Below, piece by piece: positions 34,444 through 47,600 of a DNA stretch of 64,000 nt. Both the position numbers and the translations under genes were made by a program. Within the stretch, counting starts at the first letter, position 1, and each line of letters begins with the position of its first letter. The notes below the pieces were generated by a model. It made no database searches. It was not told the origin of the DNA and saw only the letters and a program-made list of their open reading frames with translations. This DNA is from Anagrus nilaparvatae (Eukaryota; Arthropoda; Insecta; Hymenoptera; Mymaridae): assembly GCA_022575985.1 (NCBI GenBank), contig JAKSXM010000288.1, forward strand, positions 4,553,501-4,617,500, written 5' to 3'.

Positions 34444-35443
34444 CTACTCAAAATATTTGGCACCCCCTTGATAGCCCTTAATATTGGAATGTAATCCCAG
34501 GGCAAATTTAAAAAAGAAATCTAATTGTATCCAATTCCACAACTTTTGAAAATCTTAAATTTGGCCAAAAGGTTTTTTTTCTATGTTTTAGGTTGAAAAA
34601 AATTCCAGAGAAGATTAATACAATTCTAAGAAATCTACACGTAACGGCTCTACAAAATATATATAATCTTTCTTAAATTTTTACACACCAAGTCACGTGG
34701 GTTAGTACTAATTTTACCGGATATTCAGATTCTGCAGAAAATTTAATACAAGTATAAAAATTCTTGTCTTTCGAAAGGTTTGTGTAAAAATATAGTAAAA
34801 TTTTAAAGTTAAGTCCGAAGTCAACATTTCTTTAAAAAATATTTATTTTGCTTTAATTTTTTATGATTTACTCACAATTTGATAATATTTAGCTTTATCA
34901 GCATCCGAAATTATATACAAAAAGGACAGCGAATGTCTTATACGGGCACAGCGCACCACATTGGGGCATATCCCAAATCACGGTCCTAAGACCGAGACTG
35001 TACGGAGCCCTATTCACTATCTCACTACACCGGGCCTCAGGTAACCAAGCCGGGAAAAACCGTCAATCCGCTGGCGATACCTAGTGAACTTTACACCATG
35101 ATTTTTACCTCTTTAGTGTAAGGATCCGTTGAGTTGTGCGGAGGGCAGTTGTCCGAAAACCTCAAGGAAATTAATAAGGGTGTAAGTTTTTGAAAGCTTC
35201 AGTAAAATAGCAAGTGAATAATTTAATTTTCCGGCTTCCCAAAGCTTATTAAAAATCGAATTCTTGCGGAAATTTGAATAAAGTTCCTCTTTGCTCAAAT
35301 TGCACATTTCTGGAATTTATAGGATAGTTAAGAAGAGCGGGCAGCTCAGAAGAGCTTAAAAAAACTTTTTTTTTTTAAATTGGCCCTGTGCTTAAATTTC
35401 AATGTTATGGAAATAAAACGGGGAAATAAAGTATTTTGAGTAG
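34444..35443. mobile_element. Possible 1-kb element, CTACTCAAAATA inverted ends
   Basis: CTACTCAAAATATTT at 34444-34458 is inverted at 35429-35443 (AAGTATTTTGAGTAG). The left end continues 'ggcaccccc', as in many Tc1-like ends. The interior holds a GC-richer segment (about 34925-35110) unlike its surroundings and a 64-residue minus-strand frame at 35113-35307 (MCNLSKEELYSNF... to ...QLNGSLH) that I do not recognise. That frame could be the tail of a degraded retroelement nested here. Both readings are tentative. Confidence 0.4.
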
Positions 35444-35776
35444 AAAATTTAAAAAAAATTCTTCAGCCCAATCCAACGATTAAACCTGGCAGGTTTTGCT
35501 GATTTTACTCAGAACTGCTTTTTTATAACTTTTTCTTTTCTTTACTTTGTTTTATTTGATAGATATTCAAATAAAACTTTGTAAAGATAAACAAACTTTA
35601 AAAATATGTTTTTTTTAATTATTATTTTATATCTTTAGCGCTGTTTTATTGCAATAGTCATCAGTAAGATCAGAAATTTTAAAAAGTTAAACTATAAAAA
35701 ATTTTAGGGAGGGCATTTTGATTCAACTTAGAGGCATGAAAAATTCCCTTTTGTATTAAATAAATTTTATTAATAT

Positions 35777-38700
35777 TTAAGTAATTTCTAGAGTTCTTAG
35801 AAAATTCAAATATGCTGCAGACGTTTTCACTACCTAAAATTAAAAAAATGGAAATTACTTAATATTTTCAATCTTTAATTTAAACATTAATTAATTATGT
35901 AAATTATTAAACATTAATTAATTATGTAAATTATTAAACATTAATTAATTATGTATTAACTTACATCAGTAAATCCTTCCAAAGATAAATCAAATATTTT
36001 TCCAGCTGTCAAACGTGTTGGTTGATTAGCTTTTTGAAGCACAAATTGAAGATCTTGAAGAACAAATTTTTTCGGTAATTCAAACCAGTCAATAGAGTAA
36101 GCTGCTTCTCCAATAAGTTCACTCTAAAATAAAAAATTATTTTTATTGGTAGGTCTTTATGGTTTTTTTAATATGATATTTTTACCTGTTCTTTTACTTT
36201 GTCTCCGACGTATGAAAGTATGAAAACATTTACGAAAATTGAATTCATCAATATAGCATGAGTTACCATTCCTAAAATATTTCCATCTTCAAAATCCTAA
36301 TAATAAAAAATAAAATTTTTATACTTTAGAAAATTCTGTGTTAATTTGACTCTAGTTGAGATTTTAATAACATTTTTAAAAATTTATGGAACTTTTAGAA
36401 CATTATTATTAGTAAGATTAGGTTTTTTTCTCATTAGGAGAATTAATTAAACTTGAGCAAATGTGTATACGCAAGATGAGACCGAAGGTGACATAATAAA
36501 ATGATAAGAAATAATCATTTAAACAAAATTACGAATTTCAAGGAATTTCAAGAAATTTCATGCTAAATATGCAAAATTTTTACACTTGAGTTCAAAAAAT
36601 AAATAAATGAAAAAATTTTTTTACAAAAACATTTAAAAAATTTTATCAAAAATTATCTTACCTGTAAAACACCATATTCAAGAAAGCAAATAATAATGGT
36701 ACAGCCGGCCATTTCAGAAAGCATGACAATATTTAATGAATTTTCCATTGTTTCAGCAAAGCTGTAAAATGTAATTTAAATTATTGTAAAAAAATAAAAA
36801 ATAACAATTTTGAAAATTTTATTGTATAAGCTTACGCAAGTTTAATACAGTGTATTAAATATAAATATATTTTTACATAACTTTGATTTTATCGATAACT
36901 ATTATCAATTGCTACTATCAATAAATTGAAAAATACGTTTGGGAGAGAATGAGGCAGTTTGGTATAATTTTCAAATCTTTTAAATAACAGCAATTTTTAA
37001 TACTCTGGCGTATAATAGATTACAAAAAAACTTTAAATATTTTTGCAACTTTTTTGAAATTCAATTAAGTTGCTATAAATATTATGTTTTTCTGGCAGAA
37101 AATTATTAGCTGTGTAAAAATTTTATTATATTAAAAATAAATTTTGGAAAAATTTCCTTTTATTTGAATCATATCTTTGAAAATTTGGTGCAGCGTATGT
37201 AAATTGAAAAATAAAACTAAACCTGCTATAAAGAACAAATTTTAAAATAACTGAGTTTAAATTAGAAATGATTTTAGCGTTCGTAATTTTTTTATAAGTA
37301 ATTAATTAAGTGGTCTATTCACGAACGAAAGTTGTTATTGCTGAAAAATATTCATTTTATTATATTACTAAACGTGGTATACTTTTAAATACTCACATCG
37401 TAAATATCAGCATTATTGATAGAAAATATTGAAAATTTTTTTATCAATTTTCCAAGAATTTTCTATCAGAATATTGTGTAATGATGTTATAAACACAAAT
37501 TAATTGAAAAATAGTGGATTTTTTAGTGGATTTAACTGAGTATAAAATTTTATGTTTAAATATTAATAAACTATTAAATTTTTATATTCACAGTTCAATT
37601 GTGTTTTATGCAATTATGGATTTTATACACATTCAAAAAATTAGTAAATGTAACTAAAATAATGGTTTTGTAAAATTTACTAATTTTTTGGTTTAATTTA
37701 CCAATATTTATTAATTTCTATTTACTAAATTTGAAGAGCTTAATTTTACTAAACATATTTTTGCGTGTGATTAAATTAAAATTCAATTGAAAAACTGAAA
37801 AAAAAAATTATCGAATCTTTACTTTGGCATTTTTAAAACAAAACCAGATTTTTAATCAAAAAATAGTTTTATCTGAATGTTAAAAATCATGCAAAAAGTA
37901 ATTTTTTTTGGTTAAAAAATATAAAAACTTAAAATAGACTGAATATCCAAAATCTAAATGTATTTTGAAATATCATTACACAATTTTAATAAATTTGCCC
38001 CACCCTCTCCAACACAAAATTTTATAATAAAATTGAAAGAAAATCGAAACGTAATTTTACAATGAAACTGATAAAAATATTTTTTTAAAAATGAAAAGCA
38101 TGTGTCTTAACAATGCGTAAAAATCTAAAATTACCTTATAGCTTGTTGATGATATTCAATAGCAATCCTCATATTATCATACAATTCATCATCTGTTTTA
38201 CTCAATTTTTGTCCATTTTTACCTTTTAATAAATTTTGAAATTTAAATGCAGTAACATCAAATAAACAACACGAATGCATAACGCAACATGCTATTAAAC
38301 TATAAACACCAGTATTAGTTGTTAATATAACACTGCTTATAAATATTTGTGTTACAAATAATGTTGAATACAATGGTAACGGCCAATTAATTGGATCAAA
38401 AAATACATAATCACTTGGATATGGTAATGGTATCAATGTTGAATTATCAGCTAATATCAATCTTTCTTGTACCAATGGCATTACAATGTGATATGGTAAT
38501 GCACCACCGTATGACAAACCCAAATAGGCAACAGTAAAAAAGCGACCAATTTTAGCATTTTTAATCATTAATTTACGTTCTTCTTCGTCTTCTACATTTT
38601 TATAATCCTTATTCATTATTTCCAAACAATATCTAATATCTTTTTTACGTAATATAAATGTCCAAAATTTTAATATCGCCAAGGAATTAAATACTTGTGC

Positions 38701-39048
38701 TGCTATAATTTTCATTAATTTGCGTAAATCTTCAGCATCAAAAAATGTCCAAATAAAATGAGGTGTTAATAAAAATAACATTAATGAAAATATAAATATT
38801 ACTTGTCCATAAAATCTTGAATTACTGTAATCTGCTAATGGCCAAATACCAATTGGTGTCAATAATGTTTTAGCTATTTTAACTGCATATTTAATATCAT
38901 CTTTATAATTTGGATTATTAAAAATTTTTTTAACTTCGGTTTTATTTTTTTTATTATTCGATGACATTTTTTTGCTTACTTTGTTCTTCAATGATTTTAA
39001 CATTCTGAATTTTTTTCTTATAAACAACATGTATTTATATGCTTTCAT
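35777..39048 (-). CDS. Insect odorant receptor, 7tm_6 family (five exons)
   Basis: Exons are 38135-39048, 36662-36761, 36186-36296, 35965-36123 and 35777-35833. All joins have GT-AG ends and keep frame, giving 446 residues. The N-terminus reads 'YAVKIAKTLLTPIGIWPL', as in hymenopteran odorant receptors. Several hydrophobic segments follow, with a cysteine-rich stretch (SLIACCVMHSCCLFDVTAF), then the short C-terminal exons typical of the family, ending AAYLNFLRTLEIT. Exon 5 encodes the last transmembrane tail. Such receptors sit in the dendrite membrane of olfactory neurons with inverted topology and pair with Orco to form ligand-gated cation channels; the ligand is unknown. Met28 (MSSNNKK) may be the true start, since the first 27 residues are basic and unlike the family. 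I see no disabling change. Confidence 0.9.
35881..35955. repeat. 27-bp direct repeat, nearly three copies
   Basis: The unit 'taaacattaattaattatgt' plus 'aaattat' is repeated perfectly in the last intron of the odorant receptor, ending ten bases from exon 4's donor. Confidence 0.9.
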
Positions 39049-39863
39049 TTATTATTTATTAATACATTTTTCTATGTAAAAAATTATTATTATTATAAAA
39101 AGTTTTTAATAACAATTTGGTATATAAGTAAATTATTGTGGATACAAGTATTATTCGTCAATTATATTTTATTACTCATGTTCTGATGAAAAAATAAAAG
39201 GGTAAGTCTAATTTTATTGGAAGGGAGGAAACAAAAATAAAGTTTTTTTTTTTAGAAATAATTTAGAATATAATGCGCAAGGCTAAAATGTTTATTGAAA
39301 AAAAAAATTGAATAAAAAATTTTTTAATTATATTAAATGGTCAAAAGTTTAATTTTATGAAATTATATTATTTACATTTTTATTAATTGAAAAAACTTTT
39401 GTCATTAACGTTGAAATTACATTTTTTTTGTTATGTTTAATTAAAGACGTTTTTGTAGAAAATTCAATAAATTCAGGGTCGAGACAATTTTCTTTATTTT
39501 ATTTATTTATTTTTTAATAATCCATGAGTCATTTTAAACCAAAAATACTGATTTTCTTCTTGACTTACACATTTTAAGAAATTTTATTATTATATTGGGA
39601 ATCACGATTAAATTCATGCATACATTTTTACCCCCTCCACACGTAGGTGTGTATAAAACATGGCTACTCTTTTTCCATGAATAAAATAGGAAAAGTAACA
39701 AATAGTTCATTATTAATTAAAATAAAGATATTAAATTGAAAAAAACACATAAATTTTCTTAACACAATACTATTTCTAATATACACTGTTTTATTTTTGC
39801 AAAAATTTTAAACCTTTAATTAATTTTATTAAAAATATCAATTTTTGGTCTATATGCACAATG
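39049..39863. other. Upstream region of the odorant receptor, no gene seen
   Basis: AT-rich, with no open frame of interest. 'tatataagtaaatta' at about 39120 is a plausible minus-strand TATA context but is not distinguishable from background in this composition. Confidence 0.4.
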
Positions 39864-40593
39864 TTAAGGACGCTCTGTCCATCACTGGGTGTTTTTTGCG
39901 AAGAATATTTGTAACTAAAATATTTGAACCATATATTTATTTATAATAAGTTTTTAATGAAAGAATCAATGCTTTACAGTATTTAGTACAAGAATATAAA
40001 AAAAAAAAAATTAAAAATGTTTATTTGTTTAAACAAATACGACCTGTTAAATTTTTGAAATTTTTGGGTCATAAAAGCCTGAGTTCCCAGATCTGGGCTA
40101 CTTGGATCGAAATTCTGCTTGGCTCATATTGAAGATCATTCTATTCTAGGTGGAAGTATCGTGGGAAATTTTTCGCTAAACCTCTTCAGTAATGAGTTAC
40201 AGCTATTTGTTTATAAAAAAAAAGTTAAAAATGCTCTAAAATTTATAAACAAATAGCTGTAACTCATTACTTTAAAGGTTTAGCGAAAAATTTCCCACGA
40301 TACCTCCACCTAGAATTGAATTATCTTCAATATGAGCCAAGCAGAATTTTGATCCAAGTAGCCCAGATCTGGGAACTCAGGCTTTTATGACCCAAAAATT
40401 TCAAAAATTTAACAGGTCGTATTTGTTTAAACAAATAAACATTTAAAATTTTTTTTTTTATATTCTTGTACTAAATGCTGAAAAGCATTGATTCTTTCAT
40501 TAAAAAATTATTATAAATAAATATATGGTTAAAATATTTTAGTTACAAATATGCTGCACAAAAAACACCCAGTGGTGGACAGAGCGTCGTTAA
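39864..40593. mobile_element. 730-bp palindromic element bounded by TTAA
   Basis: The ends are GGACGCTCTGTCCAT... and ...GGTGGACAGAGCGTCG, each next to TTAA, the target used by piggyBac-type transposases. Arms of about 350 bases are almost perfect complements around a tiny centre at about 40230-40245 ('acaaatagctgtaactcatta' on both sides). A decayed fragment of the same family is at 4357-4470. Confidence 0.8.
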
Positions 40594-42106
40594 TTCATAC
40601 CTTAGGGTAGCCATCTTACTTACACCGACGCGCGTGCATGTGTTTAATCATGAATCCCAATATACATTCAAATATTTTTGAACATTTCTAATTTTAGATA
40701 GTGGAGTTTCATGATACCCATGCCTGAGAGTTGATGAAATAGTTTTAGCAAACTTTTTTTCATAGTTATAGTTTATTGTAGTTTCTTAACCGGGTTCTAA
40801 AACACACCGAGCTTGAAAGAACCAGAATGTTAAACTAGGATCGAGCTTGGCAGACTTTTTTAAATATTATTTTCTTGTTAGTGTCCAGAAAGTGCGTGTT
40901 TTCTGGCCGCTGCGCTATTCGAAAAAACGCATTTTCTCGACATTCTCGACTTTCTGAAAATTCGGTCTTCTACTATCTACAAAATTCTACTAAAAATTTG
41001 AATTATCCAGGAAATTTGTTTCTAAAAATATCAAATTTGGATTTTCAACTTTTAAATTACGCCGTTTTTACATAAACCTTTTAAAAGATACCAAAATTTA
41101 CATACTTATGTCAAATTTTGCTGATTCAAAATTTGGGTAAAATATTCGTTTGGTCACGAGACTTATCGGTAAATATGGAATTTGTAATAAAAAACTGTAA
41201 ATCCACTATTGAAGTTCTGGTAAAAGTTAAGTAGCTCAGCAGCTCAGATTTTTGGATAGAAACGGGTCATCGTAAAAAAATATTTAAAAGTCTACCAAAC
41301 CCGATTTTTTCTCATCATTTTATTTTAACTTTCCCGTATTTTTTAGGAACTTTGCATCCCCAAAAAAGGCATTCATCCTAAATAGTATATTACGACCCAT
41401 GGCCAGAAAAATAAAGAATGGCCCAAATCGCACGTCAATTACCTTCCGAGGCGAAGCCGAGGATGGTAAACTGCGATTTGGGGCATTCTTTTTTTATGGC
41501 CCAGGGTCGTATACGATTTTTCTGCATCAGTGGCGAGAAAACACGTCTTTGCCGGACGCGCAGCGGCCGGGAAATACGTGCTTTCTGGCCGCTGACCAGA
41601 AAAGACGTTTTTCAACCTATAAAAACTTTTTAAGTTTTATATCTAAAGGTAGTCAATTACATGTTTTAATTTATATATTAAAAATTATTAATAACAGCTA
41701 TTACATCAATATTTTACCGACGTTTCATTACGGAACAAAAAATATTTAAAAAAAAATAAAAGAAATTTTTATTAAACAAATACATGAAATGATAAGAATT
41801 TATTTTTTTTAGTTGAAAAAATTATTACTCTTGACATTGATTTCCTATTAATATCATTCTTGGTCATTGGCATAAGGTATGATTTTATATAATTGAATTT
41901 AAAAAAAATTGTATTAATAATAATTAGATAAGAAGTATTGGTCAAGTAACGAATGACTGTGTAACTAAGGAAGTTTCTTAGTAATTTGATTTTATTTGTT
42001 AATATTAACTGACCGATTGATTGAATTAGTTAAAAGTGTTAATATATGTTAATAAATATAATTTTTTAGTTTAAATTATAGCTTATTTTTTGTGTGTTTT
42101 TTAAAC
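40594..42106. other. Intergenic with a GC-rich hairpin, no gene supported
   Basis: Contains a palindrome at about 41393-41515 ('cgacccatggcc...aagaatggcccaaatcgca' pairing with 'tgcgatttggggcattctt...ggcccagggtcg', loop 'ccgaggcgaagccgagg') and a GC-richer tail to about 41610. Frames crossing it at 41399-41749 are open because of the palindrome and resemble no protein. Short motifs 'agaaagtgcgtgttttctggccgc' (about 40890) and 'aatacgtgctttctggccgc' (about 41570) recur, so this is repeat-derived. Confidence 0.55.
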
Positions 42107-44199
42107 ATGTCTTCTAGTCAAGAAAGTAAGTTAAAATTAAGAAAATAGTTTAAATGATTTAATTTTTGAACCATCGATATCCGATCGATATGCAGACTAT
42201 AAATTAATAAAAAATTTTGTTTTATAAAATCAAAGTTTCAACATGGAAATTACAAAGTGGTACGCCAACAATGTTTGCTGCAGAAATAGTTGGAACAGCA
42301 ATTTTAATATTTGTTGGATGCATGGGATGTATTGGAACCATGGTAGCAGTTCCACCGCCACCAATGCAAACAGCATTTTGTTTTGGTCTTACAGTCAATC
42401 TTATAATTATGGTTTGTAATTTTTACAAAAGTAAACTGCACAAAATTTTAAACGAAAAAATTTTTGCAGTCAGTATAAGAATTTAAATATCGTTTTTTTC
42501 ATTTAAATATTTTAATATTAGATGTTGGGTCACGTTAGTGGAGCACATCTTAACCCAGCTGTAACTTTAGGTGCTGTTATGTTTGGTTTAAAATCTGTGC
42601 CAACGGGCTTGTTTTATATACTTGCTCAGTTTATTGGAGCGACGATTGGATATGCATTGTTGATGGTAAATTTTATTATATACTAAAATTCAAGTGTTCT
42701 ATAATATAAATTTGGTATTCAAATGAAATTTTTAATTTTTTTATTTTGTGTTGATCATTAAAAATAAAATTTTCATCGTGTACAAAATTTTGAAAAAACT
42801 GAGTTTTCTGATGATACTTATCAACAAATATTTTTTATATAATATTTGTAATAGAAATGTATTAGTGATACTACAAGCTTATAATCTGTGATTAAGAATT
42901 TGCTAAAAAATTAAAAAAAAAAATTATTAGTAAAAAATTTAATCCTAATACTTTCAAAATGCAAAATGCAAGGTTACACGAAAGTTTTTAAATCAAATGA
43001 GTTTCAAACTGATGTTTGGGTCATCAAATTGGTCCAAAGTATTTTACCCAAAAGTTCTATATTCTAAAAAAGCCTCTAACTTATTTTTGAGCCAATTAGA
43101 TTCAATCACCGATTTTTAGCAGTCATATCAGTTTTTATTATCATTAAAAAAATATTATCTCATTTATTTTATTCTTTCTGGTCAAAGCTTATATTTTTTA
43201 TGAAAAAATTTCCCTAAAAATCCGATTCTTCCAAAATTTAATTTTCTTTAATTTGAAATACACTTGCGCGAAAAATCCTTGGTTAAAAAAAAAAAATTAT
43301 TTTTGATAGTACTTTTCATTCAAATTTATTCATATGACAAAATTTTAATAAAATTTCTAATGCGTACATTTTCATCTTTGATTTTTATTCGTAGATAGTA
43401 ACACCAAGCAATTTACTCAACGACGGTCACCCCGACTCAGTAGCTCCATTATGTGTAACGGTTATTCATCCAGGAATAACAATGATACAAGCAGTTTTAA
43501 TTGAAATACTCTGTACCTCATTAATTTTACTTGGTGCTTGTGCTACATGGGATCCAAGAAATGCACACAATACAGATTCAACAGCACTTAGATTTGGTAT
43601 GGCTGTTGCTGCTATATCCTTTGCTGCGGTAATTGAATTTCTTATTTTACTATTTTCATTTCTCATAGAAATTATCTAAAATACTTATAATATCATCTAC
43701 AAGTGATACTTATCTATAGAATATTAAACATAAAAGAAGGGTGCAAAATCAAAGGATTTCAATTAAAATTAAATTAACTCAAGTGTTCATATTTTAATAT
43801 AATACTTATCTAGTACTGCGTATCTTATTTATTCAAGTTAATTTAATTTCATAAATGGATATATTATAGATTTGCATGATAGTGTTATTATAAACTAATA
43901 AAGATAAAACATTTTATATTTTACAGGCTCCTTATACCGGTTGTAGTATGAATCCAGCAAGAACTTTTGCTCCTGCATTTTGGCATAATACTTGGAAAAA
44001 TCAATGGGTATGAATTTTAAAAAGACAAAAAAAGTTTTTTAAATTTTTGAAAATAATTTTTATTTTATTCTTTTAGGTTTATTGGGTTGGACCAATGTGT
44101 GGAGCAGCTTTAGGTACATCAGTTTATCAAACAGTATTTAGTGAGAAAAAACCATCAGAATATCAAGTTCAAGATACTGATGATCCTGAAAAAATGTAG
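42107..44199 (+). CDS. Eglp: Entomoglyceroporin-type aquaporin (six exons)
   Basis: Exons are 42107-42125, 42236-42411, 42522-42665, 43395-43628, 43927-44007 and 44077-44199; all are GT-AG and in frame, giving 258 residues. Both pore motifs are present: SGAHLNPAVT and GCSMNPARTF. Counting from the two Asn residues as in human AQP1, the selectivity-filter residues are Phe (CFGLT), Ser in place of the usual His (AISFAAAPYTG), Cys and Arg. Replacement of that His by Ser or Ala is the published hallmark of insect entomoglyceroporins, water-channel descendants that conduct glycerol and urea and replaced classical aquaglyceroporins. Location is the plasma membrane, with six helices. Exon 1 adds only MSSSQE; an in-frame Met at 42217 lies in the intron and is not used in this model. 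The C-terminus ends KPSEYQVQDTDDPEKM. Confidence 0.92.
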
Positions 44200-44297
44200 A
44201 CATACATTAATTTTTTTAATTAATAATTCTTTAATTTATGTATGAATGGCTTTTTTTTTGTTTTATATTTAAGTTAAAAACTCTAAAATAATGTTTA

Positions 44298-44303
44298 AAT
44301 AAA
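44298..44303 (+). terminator. Polyadenylation signal AATAAA for the aquaporin
   Basis: The hexamer AATAAA lies 99 bases after the stop codon, in the right orientation and at a plausible distance. AT richness makes chance matches common. Confidence 0.5.
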
Positions 44304-44661
44304 AATTTTTATAAATATTGTGGTGTATTTTTAATTTAATTAAGTTAAAAATTAGGATTACTCAGATAAATTTGGAAAGTAAATGGCAAAGATATTACTT
44401 TTTTATTTTTTTAAGTGGTTTTTAGTATATAAAAAAAACTTTTTTGAAGATAGCTCTATCCCTATTATAGGGAAGAAATGATCCATATTTATCACGAGGC
44501 GGCGCTGCTTCTCAAACTCCATAGTAGTAAGTTGCGTTTGTATTAGTAAAAAAATAATAATATTATTTAAAATGGATGCTTCTATTATTCACGTGTTTTT
44601 GTTTACAATAGTGTCATGAACTGTGTGTACCAAAATAATTCTCTAATCTTACTTTTTTATT

Positions 44662-47600
44662 GTGAAAAAAATGAGACAAATATGTGCCGTGTGTAATATT
44701 AGCAAAAAAACACATAATCATTATTCTTTCTTTGGTATTCCCCAAAAAGATGAATCAGTAAGGGAAAAGTGGGATGAAATTTTAAAATGTAACTTAAAAA
44801 TAAATTCATTTGTCTGTGAAAGGCACTTTAATGAAGATGCATTTTACGAGACTCATTTCTATGCAGAAACGGCTAATGGAGTTGTTCTTTTAAATGTAAG
44901 TATTTCTGTAAAATAAATATATTATCCGTTAATGTTAGTCTGTTGGACCACCATCCTATTTAATGCCATAAAAGCTCCATGGAAAAAAATGGTATTTATG
45001 TTTTTTGACCCGCTAAACACGAATCCGAGGTCCGTTTTGCAAAATTCGTGGTCAATTTTTTGTTATTAACAATTTATTGCAAAATTTGACAACAATCTAT
45101 ATGTTAAATATCCTGTAGCTAATACAATTCAAAATTTTGATAAGCCCCTGCTTTTATTATACATATTTTGACTCACTTAATCCAAATTTCTAATTTATAA
45201 GATCGTATGATTAATTGTTTAAAGAATATTTAATTCTTAATAAATTAAACAATTTTTTTTTGAAAATTATCTGTGACACCTTTTTTTATGTATTTTTTGA
45301 CCCTCTGATCAGGATTTTCAAGTTCTTTTTTGCAAAAATCTTACTTATAGTAATTGTTTAAACAATTTTAATTTGTTTATAAGCCAAAATTAGTATGTTG
45401 CTATATAAAATTCGACAAAAACATGAATTCCGCAGCTTACATCTTATCGTGATTTCGAAAAGCGATCACCAATTTTTTATAATTTTTACTTGCTGTATCC
45501 GAATTTTTAATTTACAATGTCGTAGGACTAATTATTTAAACAATATTAAATTGTTTATAATTTATTTAAACAAAATATTTTTGAAAATTACGAGTGACAC
45601 CTTTGTTTATGTATTTTTTGACCCTCTGATCAAGATTTTCAGGTTCTTATTTTCATAAACCTTACTTATAGTAATTGTTTAAACAAAAAAAAACCTGAAA
45701 ATCGTGATCAGAGGGTCAAAAAATGCATAAAAAAGGTGTCACACGTAATTTTCAAAAAAATTTTTTTTAACTAAATTATAAACAATTTAATATTGTCTAA
45801 ACAATTAATCATACGACCTTATAAATTAGAAATTTGGATTAAGTGAGTCAAAATATGTATAATAAAAGCAGGGGCTTATCAAAATTTTGAATTGTTTTAG
45901 CTACAGAATATTTAACATTTAGATTGTTGTCAAATTTTGCAATAAATTGTTAATAACAAAAAATTGACCACGAATTTAGCAAAACGGATCTCGGATTCGT
46001 GTTTAGCGGGTCAAAAAACATAAATACCAACCATTTTTTTCCATGGAGCTTTTATGGCATTAAATAGCATGGTGGGCGACAGGACTACATTATTTGTAAG
46101 TAAAATATACTACACTTTTGTGTAATATTTTAACGGAATATAGGTCAAAAAGAGAAGAAAGAAATTAAGGCCCAATGCTGAACCAATACCATTAGACGAT
46201 GTTTTAAGTAGAAAAAGGAACAATGATGAATCTGAATCACAAAAGAATAGTTACACCGAACAAATTACGGTATTTGATTAATAAATTCACTTCGGCTAAA
46301 AGTTCTCATTTTAGTTTTTGTAAATAATATTGGATTAATAGGTTACATAAATATGACCAAATTCAGTTTTATTTCTAGTTTATAATAACATATTATAAAT
46401 GCATGTTTAAAAAAATAAAAAGGAGTAAATAATTATAAATAATTATTTATTTATTTTTGGTATAATCAAAATTAATCAGTCGCAAAAAAAGAAATTATTA
46501 AAATTTTTTTTTGCTCTTTTTTAATTAGAGTATTTGATTTATTATTTTAATGAAATTGATTAAATTGTTGATTTGGTAAATTTTAATCTTTTCTATCTTT
46601 AATTTTTCAAAGAAATCATAAAATAAGCAATTTATAAATTTAAAAATTAGTTAGCTTTGAATTTCTGTCAATCCAAAGCATAATCAATTAAATTTCCAAT
46701 ATTTTGCTTCGTTTACTTACCTAAATTTTACTTTGAACAACTTTTTTTTCTGTTTTTTCTGCACTTTTACCTTAGTAGATCAAAAATTTTAGGCTGGATC
46801 TAATGAAACGAAAAAAAAAATTGTTTTTCGTGCCGCTAAGAAAGTTCGTGCCTCGAAGCTTCAATAAGTTTATGAAAAAACATATAAAAATTGATAAAAT
46901 TTAAAAAGTGCAAAAAGCAGAAAGCACATGCACGCATTACCTAGGAATTTAATTAGTTTGGTTAAAATTAATTTATTTTTTATAATAACCAAAACTGCGC
47001 GGAAGATTTTTTCATGCCATTAGATTTTGCGAAAATAGAAAGACCTTAATGTTTTAATGGTCTTTAGTTCCTAGTATATTTCTGATAAAAAATTTAAATA
47101 AGTGTATTTTGTAGGTGTAATTTAAACCAAAAATAAAATTTACTTAATTATTAGACCATTGAATAAAGGTCTCGACATGTACAAAAATGCTCCAGAAAAA
47201 AAAAGTTGTGGAATGGGCTGATTTTGGGCTAATTTGAAAGGGGAAAGAAAATCGGACATTTCAACCCAGTGCTGGGCCCCCCAGGCGGGGGGGGGGCTAA
47301 AGTTGGGGCAAAACGATTTTTTGCAAATAACACAAAAAGTAAACAAAATAAAAAAAAAGTTTCAAAAAAAAGTTGCAGCTGAAAAAATTTCCTACAAAAA
47401 TGGTCATTAGTAACTTTTCAGTCGGATGCACTGGAACCAAGTTATGCGGTCTAAATTTAGACCTTTTTTACCAAATTTTCAAAAATTGATATTTCACAAA
47501 ACAAAACGCATTTTTGATGAGTTTTTTTTTTTAAGTAATTTTACATATAATAGTATATATGTGGATGTAAAATTTTGCATGTATATGTTTCTGCACCCCC

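Noticed and set aside
34925..35110. Possible tRNA or 5S-like gene because of local GC richness
   Set aside because: I could not fold a cloverleaf or find A/B-box or C-box promoter elements in convincing order.
41399..41749. 116-residue frame with an 'RGEAEDGKLRFGAFFF' stretch
   Set aside because: It spans a GC-rich hairpin and no protein family is recognisable; repeat-derived sequence fits better.
43466..43666. Minus-strand frame opposite aquaporin exon 4
   Set aside because: Antisense of a confirmed exon; no splice partners or domain.
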